The notes: generated from the sequence alone by a model not told the origin. Counted from the stretch's first letter, positions 25,833-35,952 are shown. The stretch is DNA of 64,000 bases from Parageobacillus sp. KH3-4 (GCF_022846435.1 NZ_AP025627.1:2514001-2578000), one strand, 5' to 3'. Numbers and translations: made by a program.

Positions 25833-26165
25833 CGTTCTCCTCCAACCTTTACAAATCTACGTTTCTTTTTCTCCATGCAAAAAAGGAACGAACCGTTCTT
25901 TCTCAACGAAATAATCATCGGCGTTTCCATCCGTGCATCGCCTTCGAAACAAAACAGCCAAAAAAATCTTCGCGATCTCCTCATCGACATTATGTATCTA
26001 GTTCCGAACCACTTATAAATTTAATGAATCGATAATCGTTCCAACATGTTTCATTATAACATATTAAAAAAGAAAAAGAGAAAGTTCAATGATAACATCG
26101 CTAAAGCATGAGAAGCAGTCTGGATTCATATTTTCCCCTATTTAATCCGGCGAGCATAAAAACAA
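25833..26165. other. mutS upstream region, no gene seen
   Basis: This 330-bp gap must hold the mutSL promoter, because a strong terminator ends the preceding operon. A short hairpin (GGAACGAACCGTTC near 25888) is visible. No open frame is convincing, and I cannot assign a promoter with confidence. Confidence 0.4.
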
Positions 26166-26201
26166 AAACAGACGGCGGTTAACAGCCGCCGTCTGTTTTT
26201 T
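26166..26201 (-). terminator. Terminator after the acetone carboxylase operon
   Basis: ACAGACGGCGG and CCGCCGTCTGT form a GC-rich stem (loop TTAACAG), followed on the minus strand by TTTTTGTTTTT. It isolates the operon from mutSL. Confidence 0.85.
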
Positions 26202-26710
26202 CATTTCGCCTGCGGAAGCGGGCGCTTTAGCCATTCTTTATAAAACGTATCGATATCAGGTTCGAAATCTTTGATGACCGGATACCAAGGCGTCACTGCT
26301 TCCACCTCAAGCTGGGTTGCACAACCAGGGCAATAATACTCACGGAACACCTGCCATTCCGGATCTGGCGCCATCAATTTTGGATACAGTTCCGCCAATT
26401 TTTCCTCCGTATCGCGAACATAGATGAGCGCATGAAGCTTCCAGTTGTCGCTTGCCTCGCAAAATTCATGCCCGCAATCGCATTTTACGATGCGCCGGCC
26501 ATCCGGCTTTTGAACAATGTAGAGATGAAGCCCGGCCGGAAGCAAAATCGGATCATCCCACGGCACTCTTTCTTGCAGGATGCTGATATATTTGTCAAAC
26601 CGGTCAACGTCTTTAAAATTGGAGAGCATTTCTTTTAATTTGAAAAAATCTATCGTGCCGTCAATTAATTCCTCTATCGTCTTGCGATCGTATTTATCAT
26701 ACTTTTCCAT
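26201..26710 (-). CDS. acxC: Acetone carboxylase gamma subunit
   Basis: A 169-residue small subunit. Residues ~75-135 hold a zinc-ribbon-like set, CDCGHEFC and later YYCPGC, with LYPKLMAPDPEWQVFREYYC between, typical of the gamma subunit of acetone carboxylase. Acetone carboxylase makes acetoacetate from acetone and bicarbonate with ATP. Length fits AcxC. The gene starts 13 bp after the alpha-subunit gene and ends the three-gene operon. The related acetophenone carboxylases have different small subunits, so acetone is the likelier substrate. Confidence 0.85.
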   Translation of the reverse strand: MEKYDKYDRKTIEELIDGTIDFFKLKEMLSNFKDVDRFDKYISILQERVPWDDPILLPAGLHLYIVQKPDGRRIVKCDCGHEFCEASDNWKLHALIYVRDTEEKLAELYPKLMAPDPEWQVFREYYCPGCATQLEVEAVTPWYPVIKDFEPDIDTFYKEWLKRPLPQAK

Positions 26711-26722
26711 GTTTTCACCACC

Positions 26723-28999
26723 TCATCTCATTTTATTAATTTTTGCGCCAAAGACTGGGATGCCTAGTTCATCTTCCGTCAATTTCCAATCCTCCGGCAA
26801 GTTCCAGAACAGCTTAAACTCATTGTAAAACTTTTCACTTAACGCGAAAGTGCTCGCATACATGTGACGCACTTGTATCGCTGCTTCTTTATTGATAATT
26901 TTCTTTCTTTCCTCGTCCATCCATTGTTTTGTCGGCACCCCCCGCTTCAGCCGCTCTTTTCTTATTTCCTCCCGGCGTTTCATCGTTGCTTCTTCATCAA
27001 CGATATATCTCCCTTTTTCATCTTGGGTGAAAACTGCTCCATAAACACTTTCGGCAAAACGCGGGAGGATATGGCCTTCGTTTAAATCATCTTCAATCAT
27101 TTTCGGTTTCCGCTCTAGCGGATCGCCGAACCCTGGGCCCCCGCGCAAATAGTTCAAATATAAATCATAGTTTTCAAAAATCGTTTCCGTCGTAATCGCC
27201 TGCTTATCACGGATAATTTCTTTTGCTTCCATCAGTTTTTCATATTGCGGATCATCCGGGTCAGGATCACCGCCAGTTGGAATCGGCAGTTTCTTTTCGA
27301 TCCGTTCTTTTAAGTTCGTGCCATGGGCCTCAAAACGGTATCCCGATGCAGCCGGATAACCGCCCATCAATCCGCAGTCACTCGACACGTAACCGTTCCC
27401 CATGAAAAACATCGTCCAGTCTTTTGCCCCATACACCATTCTCAACGTTTCATAGCCGTTTCCGCCACGGTATTTCCCATGGCCGCCTGTATTTGGTTTA
27501 ATGCTTCTTCCGAGATAAATGAGCGGTTCTGCCAGCTCCCAGATTTCCATGTCGCCCATATCGCCTTCCGGATTCCAAATCGCCGCGGCGTGGCTGATCC
27601 CGTCTCTTACCGCGCTTGCTCCAACACCTTCAGCGGCTGACTCGAAGCTGTTGACGGCATGGTTTTCATTGAACTGGTTGTAGCCGCCGCCCTGCAGCCA
27701 GTTGGATGTATTAGCGTTTCCAGCGTTGACTTCTTCGAGATAGCCGCGGGCGAAATAATTGCGGCTGAGCCCACGCCATAACGGGCTCCACGCAGATACA
27801 AGGAAATGCCATGCATAGCTGTGCGCGGTGCGAATATCGTCTGGGTTTAGCCATGAACCGTATGGCAAGTCAAACTTGCTCGCATAATATGCACCGTCAT
27901 TGACCCGGTCGTTTGGGATAAGCGTTTGCGACATCATAACCCAGATTCCACTCGTAATCGAAACCGGCGTTGCGTTATAACTATGCCAACCCCATCGATT
28001 AACCCCTTCAAAGTCGATTTCAAACTTGCCGTCCTTGTGAACGATTATCTCCGTCGGTGCGTGCATGATCGTGTTGACACGAGCATAAGGAGGGACATCC
28101 AGATTTTTGTACGGTACGTCAACAAAGGAAACTTGACGGTATCTGCCTGGAATAAGCAGCGTTTTTACTTGGTTGATAAAGCCGCGGCGCCCTTCTTCGA
28201 TCACTTCGCGGATAAATTGTTTATACGTATCGACTCCTTCTTCTTTTACAATATCAAGAACAAGATCGCGGATCATATGACATCCGGCTATGCGAGTCCG
28301 TTCATCAAGCAGCCAGTACTTGGTAGTACGGACCGAGCGCTGGCTTTCAATTAACCAGTCTTTTAGCAGTGTATCATTTTTCCCAATTTTGCGGCAGGCT
28401 ACCTGATAACCGTCATCGTAACGGGTGACCGGACCGACCGTCATGCTTCCAGGCGCTGTTGCGCCAACATCGATAACGTGAGTAACGCCGCCGACCCAGC
28501 CGATCAGTTCTCCTTCGTAGAAAATCGGCACGATTGTATGAACGTCACACGGATGGACGTTTCCGATCTGGCAGTCGTTGTTGCAGAAAATATCGCCATC
28601 TTCAATGCCAGGGTTTTCTTCATAATCATTTTTAATCATAAATTTGATGGCGGCACCCATCGTGCCAACGTGAATGATGATGCCGGTGGAAGTAACGATA
28701 GAATCGCCTTCAGGAGTGTAAAGCGTAAAACATAATTCACCTTCTTGCTCGACAATCGGCGATGCGGCAACTCTTTTCGCCGTTTCCCGCGCGTGTACCA
28801 CACCGCCGCGCAGTTTGGAAAAGATTTTTTCATAACGGATCGGATCGCTTTCTTTCAGCGGAAGTTCTTTCAATCCCGCGTAATGTCCAGTCAGCTGGCT
28901 AAGCCGGTCGATTTCCTCCCGCATTTCTTTGAGTGTTTTTCCATTCCACCCGATCGTTTTGCGTTTTTTCACCTCTTTTATGTTCATCGCCATCTTCAA
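26723..28999 (-). CDS. acxB: Acetone carboxylase alpha subunit (hydantoinase B/oxoprolinase family)
   Basis: A 758-residue HyuB-family protein. The metal-site region has DGDIFCNNDCQIGNVHPCDVH followed by GGVTHVIDVG; His and Asp residues there are expected Mn ligands. Further marks are WGWHSYNATPVSIT, GGGYNQFNENHAVNSFES and NTGGHGKYRGGNGYE. The family size matches acetone carboxylase alpha. The start is ambiguous: TTG at 28999 after GGAGG, or the ATG two codons later. It sits between the beta and gamma genes with 12-bp gaps. Confidence 0.87.
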   Translation of the reverse strand: MKMAMNIKEVKKRKTIGWNGKTLKEMREEIDRLSQLTGHYAGLKELPLKESDPIRYEKIFSKLRGGVVHARETAKRVAASPIVEQEGELCFTLYTPEGDSIVTSTGIIIHVGTMGAAIKFMIKNDYEENPGIEDGDIFCNNDCQIGNVHPCDVHTIVPIFYEGELIGWVGGVTHVIDVGATAPGSMTVGPVTRYDDGYQVACRKIGKNDTLLKDWLIESQRSVRTTKYWLLDERTRIAGCHMIRDLVLDIVKEEGVDTYKQFIREVIEEGRRGFINQVKTLLIPGRYRQVSFVDVPYKNLDVPPYARVNTIMHAPTEIIVHKDGKFEIDFEGVNRWGWHSYNATPVSITSGIWVMMSQTLIPNDRVNDGAYYASKFDLPYGSWLNPDDIRTAHSYAWHFLVSAWSPLWRGLSRNYFARGYLEEVNAGNANTSNWLQGGGYNQFNENHAVNSFESAAEGVGASAVRDGISHAAAIWNPEGDMGDMEIWELAEPLIYLGRSIKPNTGGHGKYRGGNGYETLRMVYGAKDWTMFFMGNGYVSSDCGLMGGYPAASGYRFEAHGTNLKERIEKKLPIPTGGDPDPDDPQYEKLMEAKEIIRDKQAITTETIFENYDLYLNYLRGGPGFGDPLERKPKMIEDDLNEGHILPRFAESVYGAVFTQDEKGRYIVDEEATMKRREEIRKERLKRGVPTKQWMDEERKKIINKEAAIQVRHMYASTFALSEKFYNEFKLFWNLPEDWKLTEDELGIPVFGAKINKMR

Positions 29000-29011
29000 C
29001 TCAACCTCCTT

Positions 29012-31159
29012 TTAAATTTCTCGCAAATGGAAAATGCGATGCTGGTCAAGATATGTTTCAAATCCTGGCGGAATGACAAATGTCGTAGCCGGAGACTCAA
29101 TGATGGAAAACGCTTTAATTTTGTTGCCCGGCTTCAGTTTTTCCATTTCCCAAATATCCGCTTCGATCCATTTGCCTTTCCAATACACTCTGCGCTTGCC
29201 AAGGAACGCTTCTTTCGCTGGTGTTTCACCCGCAAACGGCTCTACTGGGATTTTCGGTTTCGGCACTTCAACGATTCCCCGAACGATCGCGCCTGTGATG
29301 CTGTAACCGAGCTCTGGCGATTTCGCTGCTTTGGCGTAAACTCTTGTATATGTGTCTTCGAACGCATTTACAAGTTCATTCCAGTGACCTACATTTTTGA
29401 ATTCTTTGATCGGTGCTTCAATTTCCAAGTCGTTTAATTGCCCTTGGTACTGCATGCGGAAATAAAGACGGAAATCAACGTCTTCTCTGCTGAATTGGCT
29501 TTTTTCGAATTCAGCTGCGACTTTTTCCTTTAGCTCATCCCATGCGGCCTGCAGTTCTTTTCCCGCTTTTAATTTGTCATCTTCGCTGGCACCGTTATTA
29601 ACGTTAATATCGAGCGTTTTATCATAACGGTATTCGAAATCCGCCGCACCACAGCCGAACGCAGAAAATCCTGCTGCCCACGCCGGCACAAGCACATCTT
29701 CAAAACCAAGGCCTTTCGTATAACCGGCGGTATGTAATGGTCCGCCGCCTCCATATGAGAAACATACATACTGGGACGGTGAATACCCTTTTCCTAAAAT
29801 CATCGATTCAAGATAGTTGCGAAGCTGCGATTCAAGCAAGTCGATGACACCGTATGCCGCATCTTCGACAGATAATCCGAGCGGATCGGCGATCTGTTTT
29901 TTAATCGCTTCGTATGCACGCTCTGGATAGAGCTTGACTTCCCCGCCCAGAAAATTATCCGGATTGATCAATCCAAGAACAACATGGCAATCTGTGACCG
30001 TTACCGTGTCTACGCCGCCTTCTGGATAACAGACACCGACTTTCGATCCAGCACTGTCCGGACCAAGTGTTAACGATTTAAAGTTTGGATCGATCCGCAC
30101 ATAGCTTCCAGCTCCTGCACCGACGGTATCCATGGCGACAAGCGGAAGTGAAAGCACAAGACGGGCCATATCTGGACTTGTGTTGATGCTTAAGTCCCCC
30201 TGGGTAATGAGCGCCATATCAAAGCTTGTTCCTCCAATATCCGAACAAGCGATGTTGCGGATGCCAAGCTGTTCCCCAAGGTATTTCGCGCCGATGACGC
30301 CGCCGATCGGACCAGAAACAAGCGTTCTTGCCAATTCGTTCGCCCGCGTGCTAATCGTTCCGCCATGGCTTGCCATCACACGCAAATCAAAATTGGCGCC
30401 ATGCGCTTTTAACATGTTGTTGATTTTGATAAGCGTTTCGCGCGAAGGATCGGCCGCATACGCCTCAATGATCGTCGTATTCGTCCGGTGCGACTCTTTT
30501 CTGACTGGATAATAATCAACCGACGCAAACACAGGAACTTCTTTTCCAACTTTCTTCATGACTTCTTTCGCTATATCTCTCACTCTCCGCTCATGATTAG
30601 GATATTTGTAAGAGTGGAGCAAACTAATGACAATAGCTTCCACATCTAGTTCGAGAAGTTCCCTTACAGCTGGTTCTACTTCATGTTCATAAAGCGGAAT
30701 GACAACGTTGCCAAATAAATCGACTCTTTCCGTTACACCTCTTGTCAACTCCCTCGGTACAAGAGGAGGATCATAACGGTGAGTGTTTAAATGCAAGCGA
30801 TCTGAATAAGAATAACCGAGGTATGCTTGGATCGCCCGACCCATCCGGTGAAAATCTTCCATGCCCTTGTTAACGATCAGGCCGACCCGGCGCCCCTTTC
30901 TTGAAACGAGCCGGTTCAGCATCGCGGTTCCCGAATAGACTCCGGCAAGCAGTTGCGGAAATTGCTCTTCAACCGTTGTGTCCCAGTAAGCAAACGCATC
31001 CTTTGCGGAGTTTAAGAGGCCTATCGATTCGTCTTCCGGTGTGGATTGCGCCTTCCCGACGACAAACTCTCCGTTTTCATCGATGATGAATGTGTCTGTC
31101 ATCGTCCCTCCGGCATCAATTGCAAGAATTTGCGCCTTTCTTTTTACCGCTGTTTTCAT
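29012..31159 (-). CDS. acxA: Acetone carboxylase beta subunit (hydantoinase A/oxoprolinase family)
   Basis: A 715-residue ASKHA-fold ATP-binding subunit. Phosphate-binding loops are ILAIDAGGTMTDTFIID near the N-terminus and ACSDIGGTSFDMALI near residue 310; other marks are SGPIGGVIGAKYLG and VCFSYGGGGPLHTAGY. It activates acetone by phosphorylation. It is the first gene of the acx operon, with GGAAGGGG before the ATG. No regulator (AcxR-type) or matching sigma-54 site was seen upstream. The operon occupies a spot that is empty in B. subtilis. Confidence 0.87.
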   Translation of the reverse strand: MKTAVKRKAQILAIDAGGTMTDTFIIDENGEFVVGKAQSTPEDESIGLLNSAKDAFAYWDTTVEEQFPQLLAGVYSGTAMLNRLVSRKGRRVGLIVNKGMEDFHRMGRAIQAYLGYSYSDRLHLNTHRYDPPLVPRELTRGVTERVDLFGNVVIPLYEHEVEPAVRELLELDVEAIVISLLHSYKYPNHERRVRDIAKEVMKKVGKEVPVFASVDYYPVRKESHRTNTTIIEAYAADPSRETLIKINNMLKAHGANFDLRVMASHGGTISTRANELARTLVSGPIGGVIGAKYLGEQLGIRNIACSDIGGTSFDMALITQGDLSINTSPDMARLVLSLPLVAMDTVGAGAGSYVRIDPNFKSLTLGPDSAGSKVGVCYPEGGVDTVTVTDCHVVLGLINPDNFLGGEVKLYPERAYEAIKKQIADPLGLSVEDAAYGVIDLLESQLRNYLESMILGKGYSPSQYVCFSYGGGGPLHTAGYTKGLGFEDVLVPAWAAGFSAFGCGAADFEYRYDKTLDINVNNGASEDDKLKAGKELQAAWDELKEKVAAEFEKSQFSREDVDFRLYFRMQYQGQLNDLEIEAPIKEFKNVGHWNELVNAFEDTYTRVYAKAAKSPELGYSITGAIVRGIVEVPKPKIPVEPFAGETPAKEAFLGKRRVYWKGKWIEADIWEMEKLKPGNKIKAFSIIESPATTFVIPPGFETYLDQHRIFHLREI

Positions 31160-32109
31160 TTTTTCATCCCCTTCCTACATGTTATCGTGATATTTTATAA
31201 GAAAATGGCTATAAACGATAGATCCGGAAAGCAGGCTAGAAGCTTAATGCCAAACTGGATCATAAGATGGAATTTTGGACATATATGACCTTTTCATGCC
31301 ACCACTACTCTTCGGTCGTCACAAAGCAATCTGTACAAAAAATTTGTGTTCGATCTTACCCTAAGCTAAACATCATCACCTCCTTTAATGGATGGATATT
31401 GACAAAAGAGATGATCATAGAAGTGGCAATTTTATTATTCTTACAAAAAAGAAATAGTAATTTCCAAATGCAGAAAGCAATGATTTATAAAACATCAACA
31501 AGTAAAATATATAATTTTTGGAATAAATAAACATTTAAAAGCCAACGAATAGCCAAAATCATTGTGGATGCATTGGAACATCAAAAAGTTCAGCAAGCGG
31601 AAACGTTGCTTTGTTCAGTGGAACAGCAGAAGGATAATATGTCTGACGTTAAATCAGAAGAACGCTGAGGCAATTCAATGAGTGTGGAAGCGTTGCTTCA
31701 ATGACTAAAACAACTAGAGAACACCAAAACATGTTCCATCAAAAGCGCCTTTTGTCTCTTCAATCTCTAGCTTTTTCTGGAAAACAAGAGATAAATTAAT
31801 TTGTATGACCTTTTATTCTATCGATCCACAATTAATACATCTTATTTGTTAAATAGAATAACACATATAAATATACATGTCTACAGAAAATTTAATATTT
31901 TTATTATTTTTTTAATTTTATTAATATTAAAAAATAACAAGCATGATTAAGTCCAGGATTTTGTTTTTCCCAAATCCTAAATTCGCTGAACCGAGAAAGA
32001 AATTTTACAAAATAAATCAGGACCTGGATCATAAATATGATGTAAACTTTGATATAATATTCAAGATGTGCTAGATGGTAGCAAATTAAACCTCATATAT
32101 TTCCAACAT
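31160..32109. other. Long AT-rich gap between acxA and cotE, no gene called
   Basis: About 950 bp. A plus-strand stretch at ~31540-31670 reads as protein-like (RIAKIIVDALEHQKVQQAET, ending in a TGA), without a start or recognised family. It is probably the tail of a lost gene. A very AT-rich block lies at ~31880-31940. The acx promoter must be near 31160-31260 but I cannot assign it. Confidence 0.4.
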
Positions 32110-32141
32110 AAAAACTAGGAAGGTCTTCCTTCCTAGTTTTT
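32110..32141 (-). terminator. Terminator after cotE
   Basis: AAAACTAGGAAGG and CCTTCCTAGTTTT form a perfect stem with a 4-nt loop, overlapping the cotE stop codon. Confidence 0.85.
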
Positions 32142-32685
32142 ACTCTTCATCATCAAGAAGCAAATCTGGGCTTAAATCTTCCAATTCTTCATCAAGTTCA
32201 TCGTATTCGAAATCATCGTCGCTGCTGCGGCCTTCCGGGTTGATCGCCACGTATAATTTCGTTTCTCCGATAACTTCGGCAACAAATTCCCGTTCTACAT
32301 CAACAACGATTTTATTTCCGTTTGGCGAAATGGTGCATTCCAAGCAGTTCGGCTGCTGGATGACGCGGACGATAATATCTGTATCATCGTTAATAATGTC
32401 GTCATTGTCGCGATATTTTAATTTCACGGCATCCGTGTAAGAGACGGTTTCCGTAACAACTTCTGTTTTTGTGTTGTTGTTGTACGAATACCAAACGTTA
32501 ATGTCATAGTTTCCATGGATTTCGACCGTTTTATCGCTTTTTTTCGCGTCATAGCGATGGTTAATAATCCAGCACCCTAAAATGCTTGATGGCCGATTTG
32601 GGGGCGTAACTGTATGCGTCGATTGCGTAAATTTACGGCCTTTCCCGACAACCGCTTTTGTAATAATTTCTCTGTATTCAGACAT
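32140..32685 (-). CDS. cotE: Outer spore coat morphogenetic protein CotE
   Basis: A 181-residue coat protein, the same length as B. subtilis CotE. Marks are [20 protein letters not shown] at the start, [15 protein letters not shown], the [13 protein letters not shown]-type strand region, and a highly acidic C-terminus ([16 protein letters not shown]). ATG at 32685 follows GGAGGG; an open extension upstream lacks a site. It forms the ring on which the outer coat assembles in the mother cell. It lies downstream of ymcA as in B. subtilis. Confidence 0.97.
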   Translation of the reverse strand: MSEYREIITKAVVGKGRKFTQSTHTVTPPNRPSSILGCWIINHRYDAKKSDKTVEIHGNYDINVWYSYNNNTKTEVVTETVSYTDAVKLKYRDNDDIINDDTDIIVRVIQQPNCLECTISPNGNKIVVDVEREFVAEVIGETKLYVAINPEGRSSDDDFEYDELDEELEDLSPDLLLDDEE

Positions 32686-32825
32686 ACGAAAAACCCTCCT
32701 CAAATGAATCTTCTTCATTTCATCCTATGCATGACTTCGCCTAATGTGCACATAAGTTGATGAATCATTCCCTTATAGTTCATTGTATGCGTGGGGTTCG
32801 TATGATGTGCCTACTTTTTCGACCA

Positions 32826-32868
32826 TAAAAAAAGACGCCCTTCCCTCAACAAAGGACGTCTCCTTTTC
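32826..32868 (-). terminator. Terminator after ymcA
   Basis: On the minus strand GACGTCCTT pairs with AAGGGCGTC (one mismatch) across a short loop and is followed by seven T residues. Confidence 0.75.
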
Positions 32869-32891
32869 TTTCCTTTTCTTCTCTCTTTTTA

Positions 32892-33323
32892 TTAATGGCA
32901 GCCGCCGTTTCTGCTATAGCGTATTTGCGCGCCCGTCTCGCCGCGCAATACGTCGCCGCCTGTAGATGCGATAATCTCATCGGTCACTGTATTGGAAATG
33001 GTAGAAGCAACAAGTTGGAGAAGATCGTTCACTTCCATTTGCGACTGCTGGAATTCGTTTACAATCGGAATTTGCGAAAGTTCTTCATAGATGTCGTCAA
33101 TTTGTTCTTCTACTTTTTTCAGCGCTTCGTATTTCCCGTAATGTTTTAAATTTACCGCCTGTTTTTGCAGCGATTTAATTTGCGCGATCATCGCGCGCAC
33201 TTTTTCATTTTGGTGTATTTTTTCTTCCGCGCGTTTAAAAAAATCAACTTCTTCCGTCTCGGCAATCATTTTTGCCAGTTCTTTCGCCTGTGCTAAAACT
33301 TCATCACGCGTATATTTGGCCAT
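32892..33323 (-). CDS. ricA: RicA (YmcA), RNA-processing and development regulator
   Basis: A 143-residue YlbF/YmcA-family protein, mostly helical: LAQAKELAKMIAETEEVDFF, IAQIKSLQKQAVNLKHYGKY, VEEQIDDIYEELSQIPIVNE. It ends in a Cys-containing tail (RNGGCH) as in homologues, where it helps bind an iron-sulfur cluster. RicA acts with RicF (YlbF) and RicT (YaaT) in mRNA maturation with RNase Y and in Spo0A activation. It follows miaB by one base, as in B. subtilis. Confidence 0.95.
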   Translation of the reverse strand: MAKYTRDEVLAQAKELAKMIAETEEVDFFKRAEEKIHQNEKVRAMIAQIKSLQKQAVNLKHYGKYEALKKVEEQIDDIYEELSQIPIVNEFQQSQMEVNDLLQLVASTISNTVTDEIIASTGGDVLRGETGAQIRYSRNGGCH

Positions 33324-33324
33324 C

Positions 33325-34896
33325 TTATTTCACCTCGATCGCTTCTTCTACCATTTCCCCGTTTAATGTCCACGTTTTCGCCTCGGTAATCCGTACTTTC
33401 ACTAGTTTGCCAATCGCCGACTTTGGACCGGTGAAATTGACTAGTTTGTTTTTTCGCGTATATCCGGCAAGGACATCAGGGTTGTTTTTGCTTTCTCCTT
33501 CCACTAATACTTCGACAACTTTCCCTTCATATTCCTTCATTTTTCTTGCCGAAATTTCATTGACAAGCGCATTCAACCGGTGCAAGCGTTCTTTTTTCAC
33601 TTCCATCGGCACATTGTCAACCATTTTCGCTGCCGGTGTGCCTTCACGCGGCGAATAAATAAACGTATAAGCAGAATCAAATTCGACCTCGCGGTATAAC
33701 GACAACGTCTCTTCAAATTGTTCTTCCGTTTCGTTCGGGAATCCGACAATAATGTCCGTCGTTAATGCAACGTCTGGAATCGCCGCTTTAATTTTGCGAA
33801 CAAGCTCTAAATATTCCTCGCGCGTATATTTCCGGCCCATTAACTTCAATATTTCCGTGCTGCCTGATTGCACCGGCAAATGAATATGTTCGACTAAATT
33901 GCCGCGTTTGGCGAGCACTTCGATTAAACGATCGTCAAAATCGCGCGGATGGCTAGTCGTAAAACGGATACGTGCAATATCAATTTTTCGGAGTTCGTCC
34001 ATTAAATCGCCAAGGCCGTATTTTATATCCGTGAAATCTTTTCCGTAGGCGTTGACGTTTTGGCCGAGAAGCGTAACTTCTTTATATCCTTGGGCGGCGA
34101 GATGGCGCACTTCTTGGATAATGTCTTCCGGACGGCGGCTTCGTTCTTTTCCGCGCGTATACGGAACGATACAGTACGTACAGAACTTATCGCAGCCGTA
34201 CATAATGTTTACCCATGCTTTAATGTTGCCTTTGCGCGCTTTCGGAAGATTTTCGATGACATCGCCTTCTTTTGACCATACTTCGACAACCATTTCTTTT
34301 GACATATATGCTTCATGCAAAATGTATGGCAGGCGATGGATGTTATGCGTGCCGAAAATCATATCAACATATTGATATTGTTTCAAAATTTTATTGACGA
34401 CCGATTCTTCTTGCGACATACAGCCGCATACGCCAAGGAGCAAATCTGGATTGTCTTGCTTAAGCTGCTTTAAGTGACCGATCTCGCCAAATACTTTGTT
34501 TTCCGCATTTTCGCGAATCGCGCACGTATTTAATAAAATGACATTCGCATCTTCCGGGCGGTCAGTTGGCTCATATCCAAGCTCCATAAAAATTCCTGCC
34601 ATGACTTCCGTGTCATGTTCGTTCATTTGGCAGCCGTATGTGCGAATGTAAAACTTGCGGCCGTTGCCCATGCCGCGGAATTGTTCTGGGATTGTGAAAT
34701 CTTTATAATATTTCACTTCTTCTTTTCCGCGCTTTTTCGCTTCTTTTAGATTTGGCGGAATAAATACGCTCGTAAAATACTTTTCATAATCTTTGCTCGT
34801 TTTTTTCTTTAGCGCATCCAAAGCGGATTTTTTGTCCGTTGGATGATCCATTGTTTGAATTTGCCCTGTTTGTTCTAAACGTTGTTTTTCGTTCAT
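33325..34896 (-). CDS. miaB: tRNA-2-methylthio-N6-dimethylallyladenosine synthase MiaB
   Basis: A 523-residue radical-SAM methylthiotransferase. The N-terminal UPF0004 domain has [16 protein letters not shown] and [14 protein letters not shown] plus GVCGCMSQ (three cluster cysteines). The radical SAM core has [19 protein letters not shown] (CxxxCxxC). A TRAM domain closes the protein ([18 protein letters not shown]). Compared with shorter bacterial MiaB it has the N-terminal extension typical of Bacillus. ATG at 34896 follows GAAAGGAG. It modifies A37 of tRNAs reading UNN codons. Confidence 0.96.
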   Translation of the reverse strand: MNEKQRLEQTGQIQTMDHPTDKKSALDALKKKTSKDYEKYFTSVFIPPNLKEAKKRGKEEVKYYKDFTIPEQFRGMGNGRKFYIRTYGCQMNEHDTEVMAGIFMELGYEPTDRPEDANVILLNTCAIRENAENKVFGEIGHLKQLKQDNPDLLLGVCGCMSQEESVVNKILKQYQYVDMIFGTHNIHRLPYILHEAYMSKEMVVEVWSKEGDVIENLPKARKGNIKAWVNIMYGCDKFCTYCIVPYTRGKERSRRPEDIIQEVRHLAAQGYKEVTLLGQNVNAYGKDFTDIKYGLGDLMDELRKIDIARIRFTTSHPRDFDDRLIEVLAKRGNLVEHIHLPVQSGSTEILKLMGRKYTREEYLELVRKIKAAIPDVALTTDIIVGFPNETEEQFEETLSLYREVEFDSAYTFIYSPREGTPAAKMVDNVPMEVKKERLHRLNALVNEISARKMKEYEGKVVEVLVEGESKNNPDVLAGYTRKNKLVNFTGPKSAIGKLVKVRITEAKTWTLNGEMVEEAIEVK

Positions 34897-34999
34897 AACA
34901 ATCTCCTTTCTATTAAGAACTGCAAGAAAAAATGTTTTTCTCACAACATACACATTACCATAGTATATAATTCAGAACAAATTTAAACAATACTTTTCT

Positions 35000-35020
35000 T
35001 GTTCCGTTTTATACGGAACA
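35000..35020. promoter_or_regulatory. Inverted repeat upstream of miaB
   Basis: TGTTCCGT and ACGGAACA are exact reverse complements with a 5-nt spacer, lying 104 bp before miaB and 18 bp from the korB terminator. It may be an operator or part of a compound terminator; no T-run follows on the minus strand. Confidence 0.35.
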
Positions 35021-35037
35021 TGTTATCATAACAAAAT

Positions 35038-35070
35038 CACTCCCAACTAGGCAATACCTAATTGGGAGTG
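35038..35070 (-). terminator. Terminator after korAB
   Basis: CACTCCCAA and TTGGGAGTG form the outer stem, with an inner TAGG/CCTA; the minus strand continues ATTTTGTT. Confidence 0.7.
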
Positions 35071-35083
35071 AATCATTTCCAAA

Positions 35084-35950
35084 TTACATAAATTCAGAAA
35101 CTAATTCTTCGAATTTCTCTTTGCTTAAGCGAAGGTCTGCTTCCGTAAGCGGTGTTTCACTGTAGCCGTGAAGCAATTCTTGATACGATTTTTGTTCTTT
35201 GTTTTGGTAAATAAGCCCCGTTACTAGTCCTTTATATTTCATCACTGTTTGCATCGCCATGGCGCGGTCAGACGGATCATATCCTTCGATGTCGTTGACT
35301 TTCACCAAATTTTCTTTAAACCAGTCGTATGTGTTTACCTTATTATACGTTACACATGGACTGAATACGTTAATAAGCGAGAATCCTTTATGTTTGATTC
35401 CTTCTTCAATTAAGCTTGTCAATTCTTTTAAGTCGCTGGAAAAACTTTGCGCGACAAACGTTGCGCCGGCGCTTAGGGCGATTTCCATAATCGAAAGGGC
35501 CGGTTCGACAGATCCTTGCGGGGTGCTTTTCGTTTTAAAACCGACATCACTTCGCGGCGATGTTTGCCCCTTTGTCAAACCGTAAATTTGGTTGTCCATC
35601 ACAATGTACGTAATATCGATGTTGCGGCGAATCGCATGAATCGTATGCCCCATGCCGATCGCAAAGCCGTCGCCGTCGCCGCCGGCGGCAATGACCGTTA
35701 AATCGCGGTTCGCCATTTTCACGCCTTGAGCAAGCGGTAGCGCGCGGCCGTGAGTGCCGTGAAATCCGTACGAATGAATGTATCCGGAAATACGGCCCGA
35801 ACAGCCGATACCAGAAATAACTGCTAATTGGTGCGGTTCAAGCCCGATGTTTGCTGCAGCGCGTTGGATCGCAGCCTGAACGGAAAAATCGCCGCAACCC
35901 GGGCACCAGTTTGGTTTTACATCATTGCGAAAGTCTTTAAACGTCGCCAT
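35084..35950 (-). CDS. korB: 2-oxoacid:ferredoxin oxidoreductase beta subunit
   Basis: A 288-residue TPP-binding subunit. Marks are WCPGCGDFSVQAAIQ, GIGCSGRISGY and SPCVTYNKVNTYDW (cluster cysteines), and the TPP motif GGDGDGFAIGMGH with MDNQIYGLTKGQ. It oxidises a 2-oxoacid, probably 2-oxoglutarate, to acyl-CoA with ferredoxin as acceptor. It follows korA by 2 bp; ATG at 35950 is chosen over a start inside korA. The pair lies where B. subtilis has tdh-kbl. Confidence 0.92.
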   Translation of the reverse strand: MATFKDFRNDVKPNWCPGCGDFSVQAAIQRAAANIGLEPHQLAVISGIGCSGRISGYIHSYGFHGTHGRALPLAQGVKMANRDLTVIAAGGDGDGFAIGMGHTIHAIRRNIDITYIVMDNQIYGLTKGQTSPRSDVGFKTKSTPQGSVEPALSIMEIALSAGATFVAQSFSSDLKELTSLIEEGIKHKGFSLINVFSPCVTYNKVNTYDWFKENLVKVNDIEGYDPSDRAMAMQTVMKYKGLVTGLIYQNKEQKSYQELLHGYSETPLTEADLRLSKEKFEELVSEFM

Positions 35951-35952
35951 GC

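Noticed and set aside
31160-31340. Sigma-54 promoter for the acetone carboxylase operon
   Set aside because: GG-containing sequences (for example minus-strand TTGGCATTAAG) lack the GC at the required spacing, so no match to the -24/-12 consensus.
31267-31530. Plus-strand 87-codon frame upstream of acxA
   Set aside because: No ribosome binding site, biased only by AT-rich sequence, no recognisable motif.
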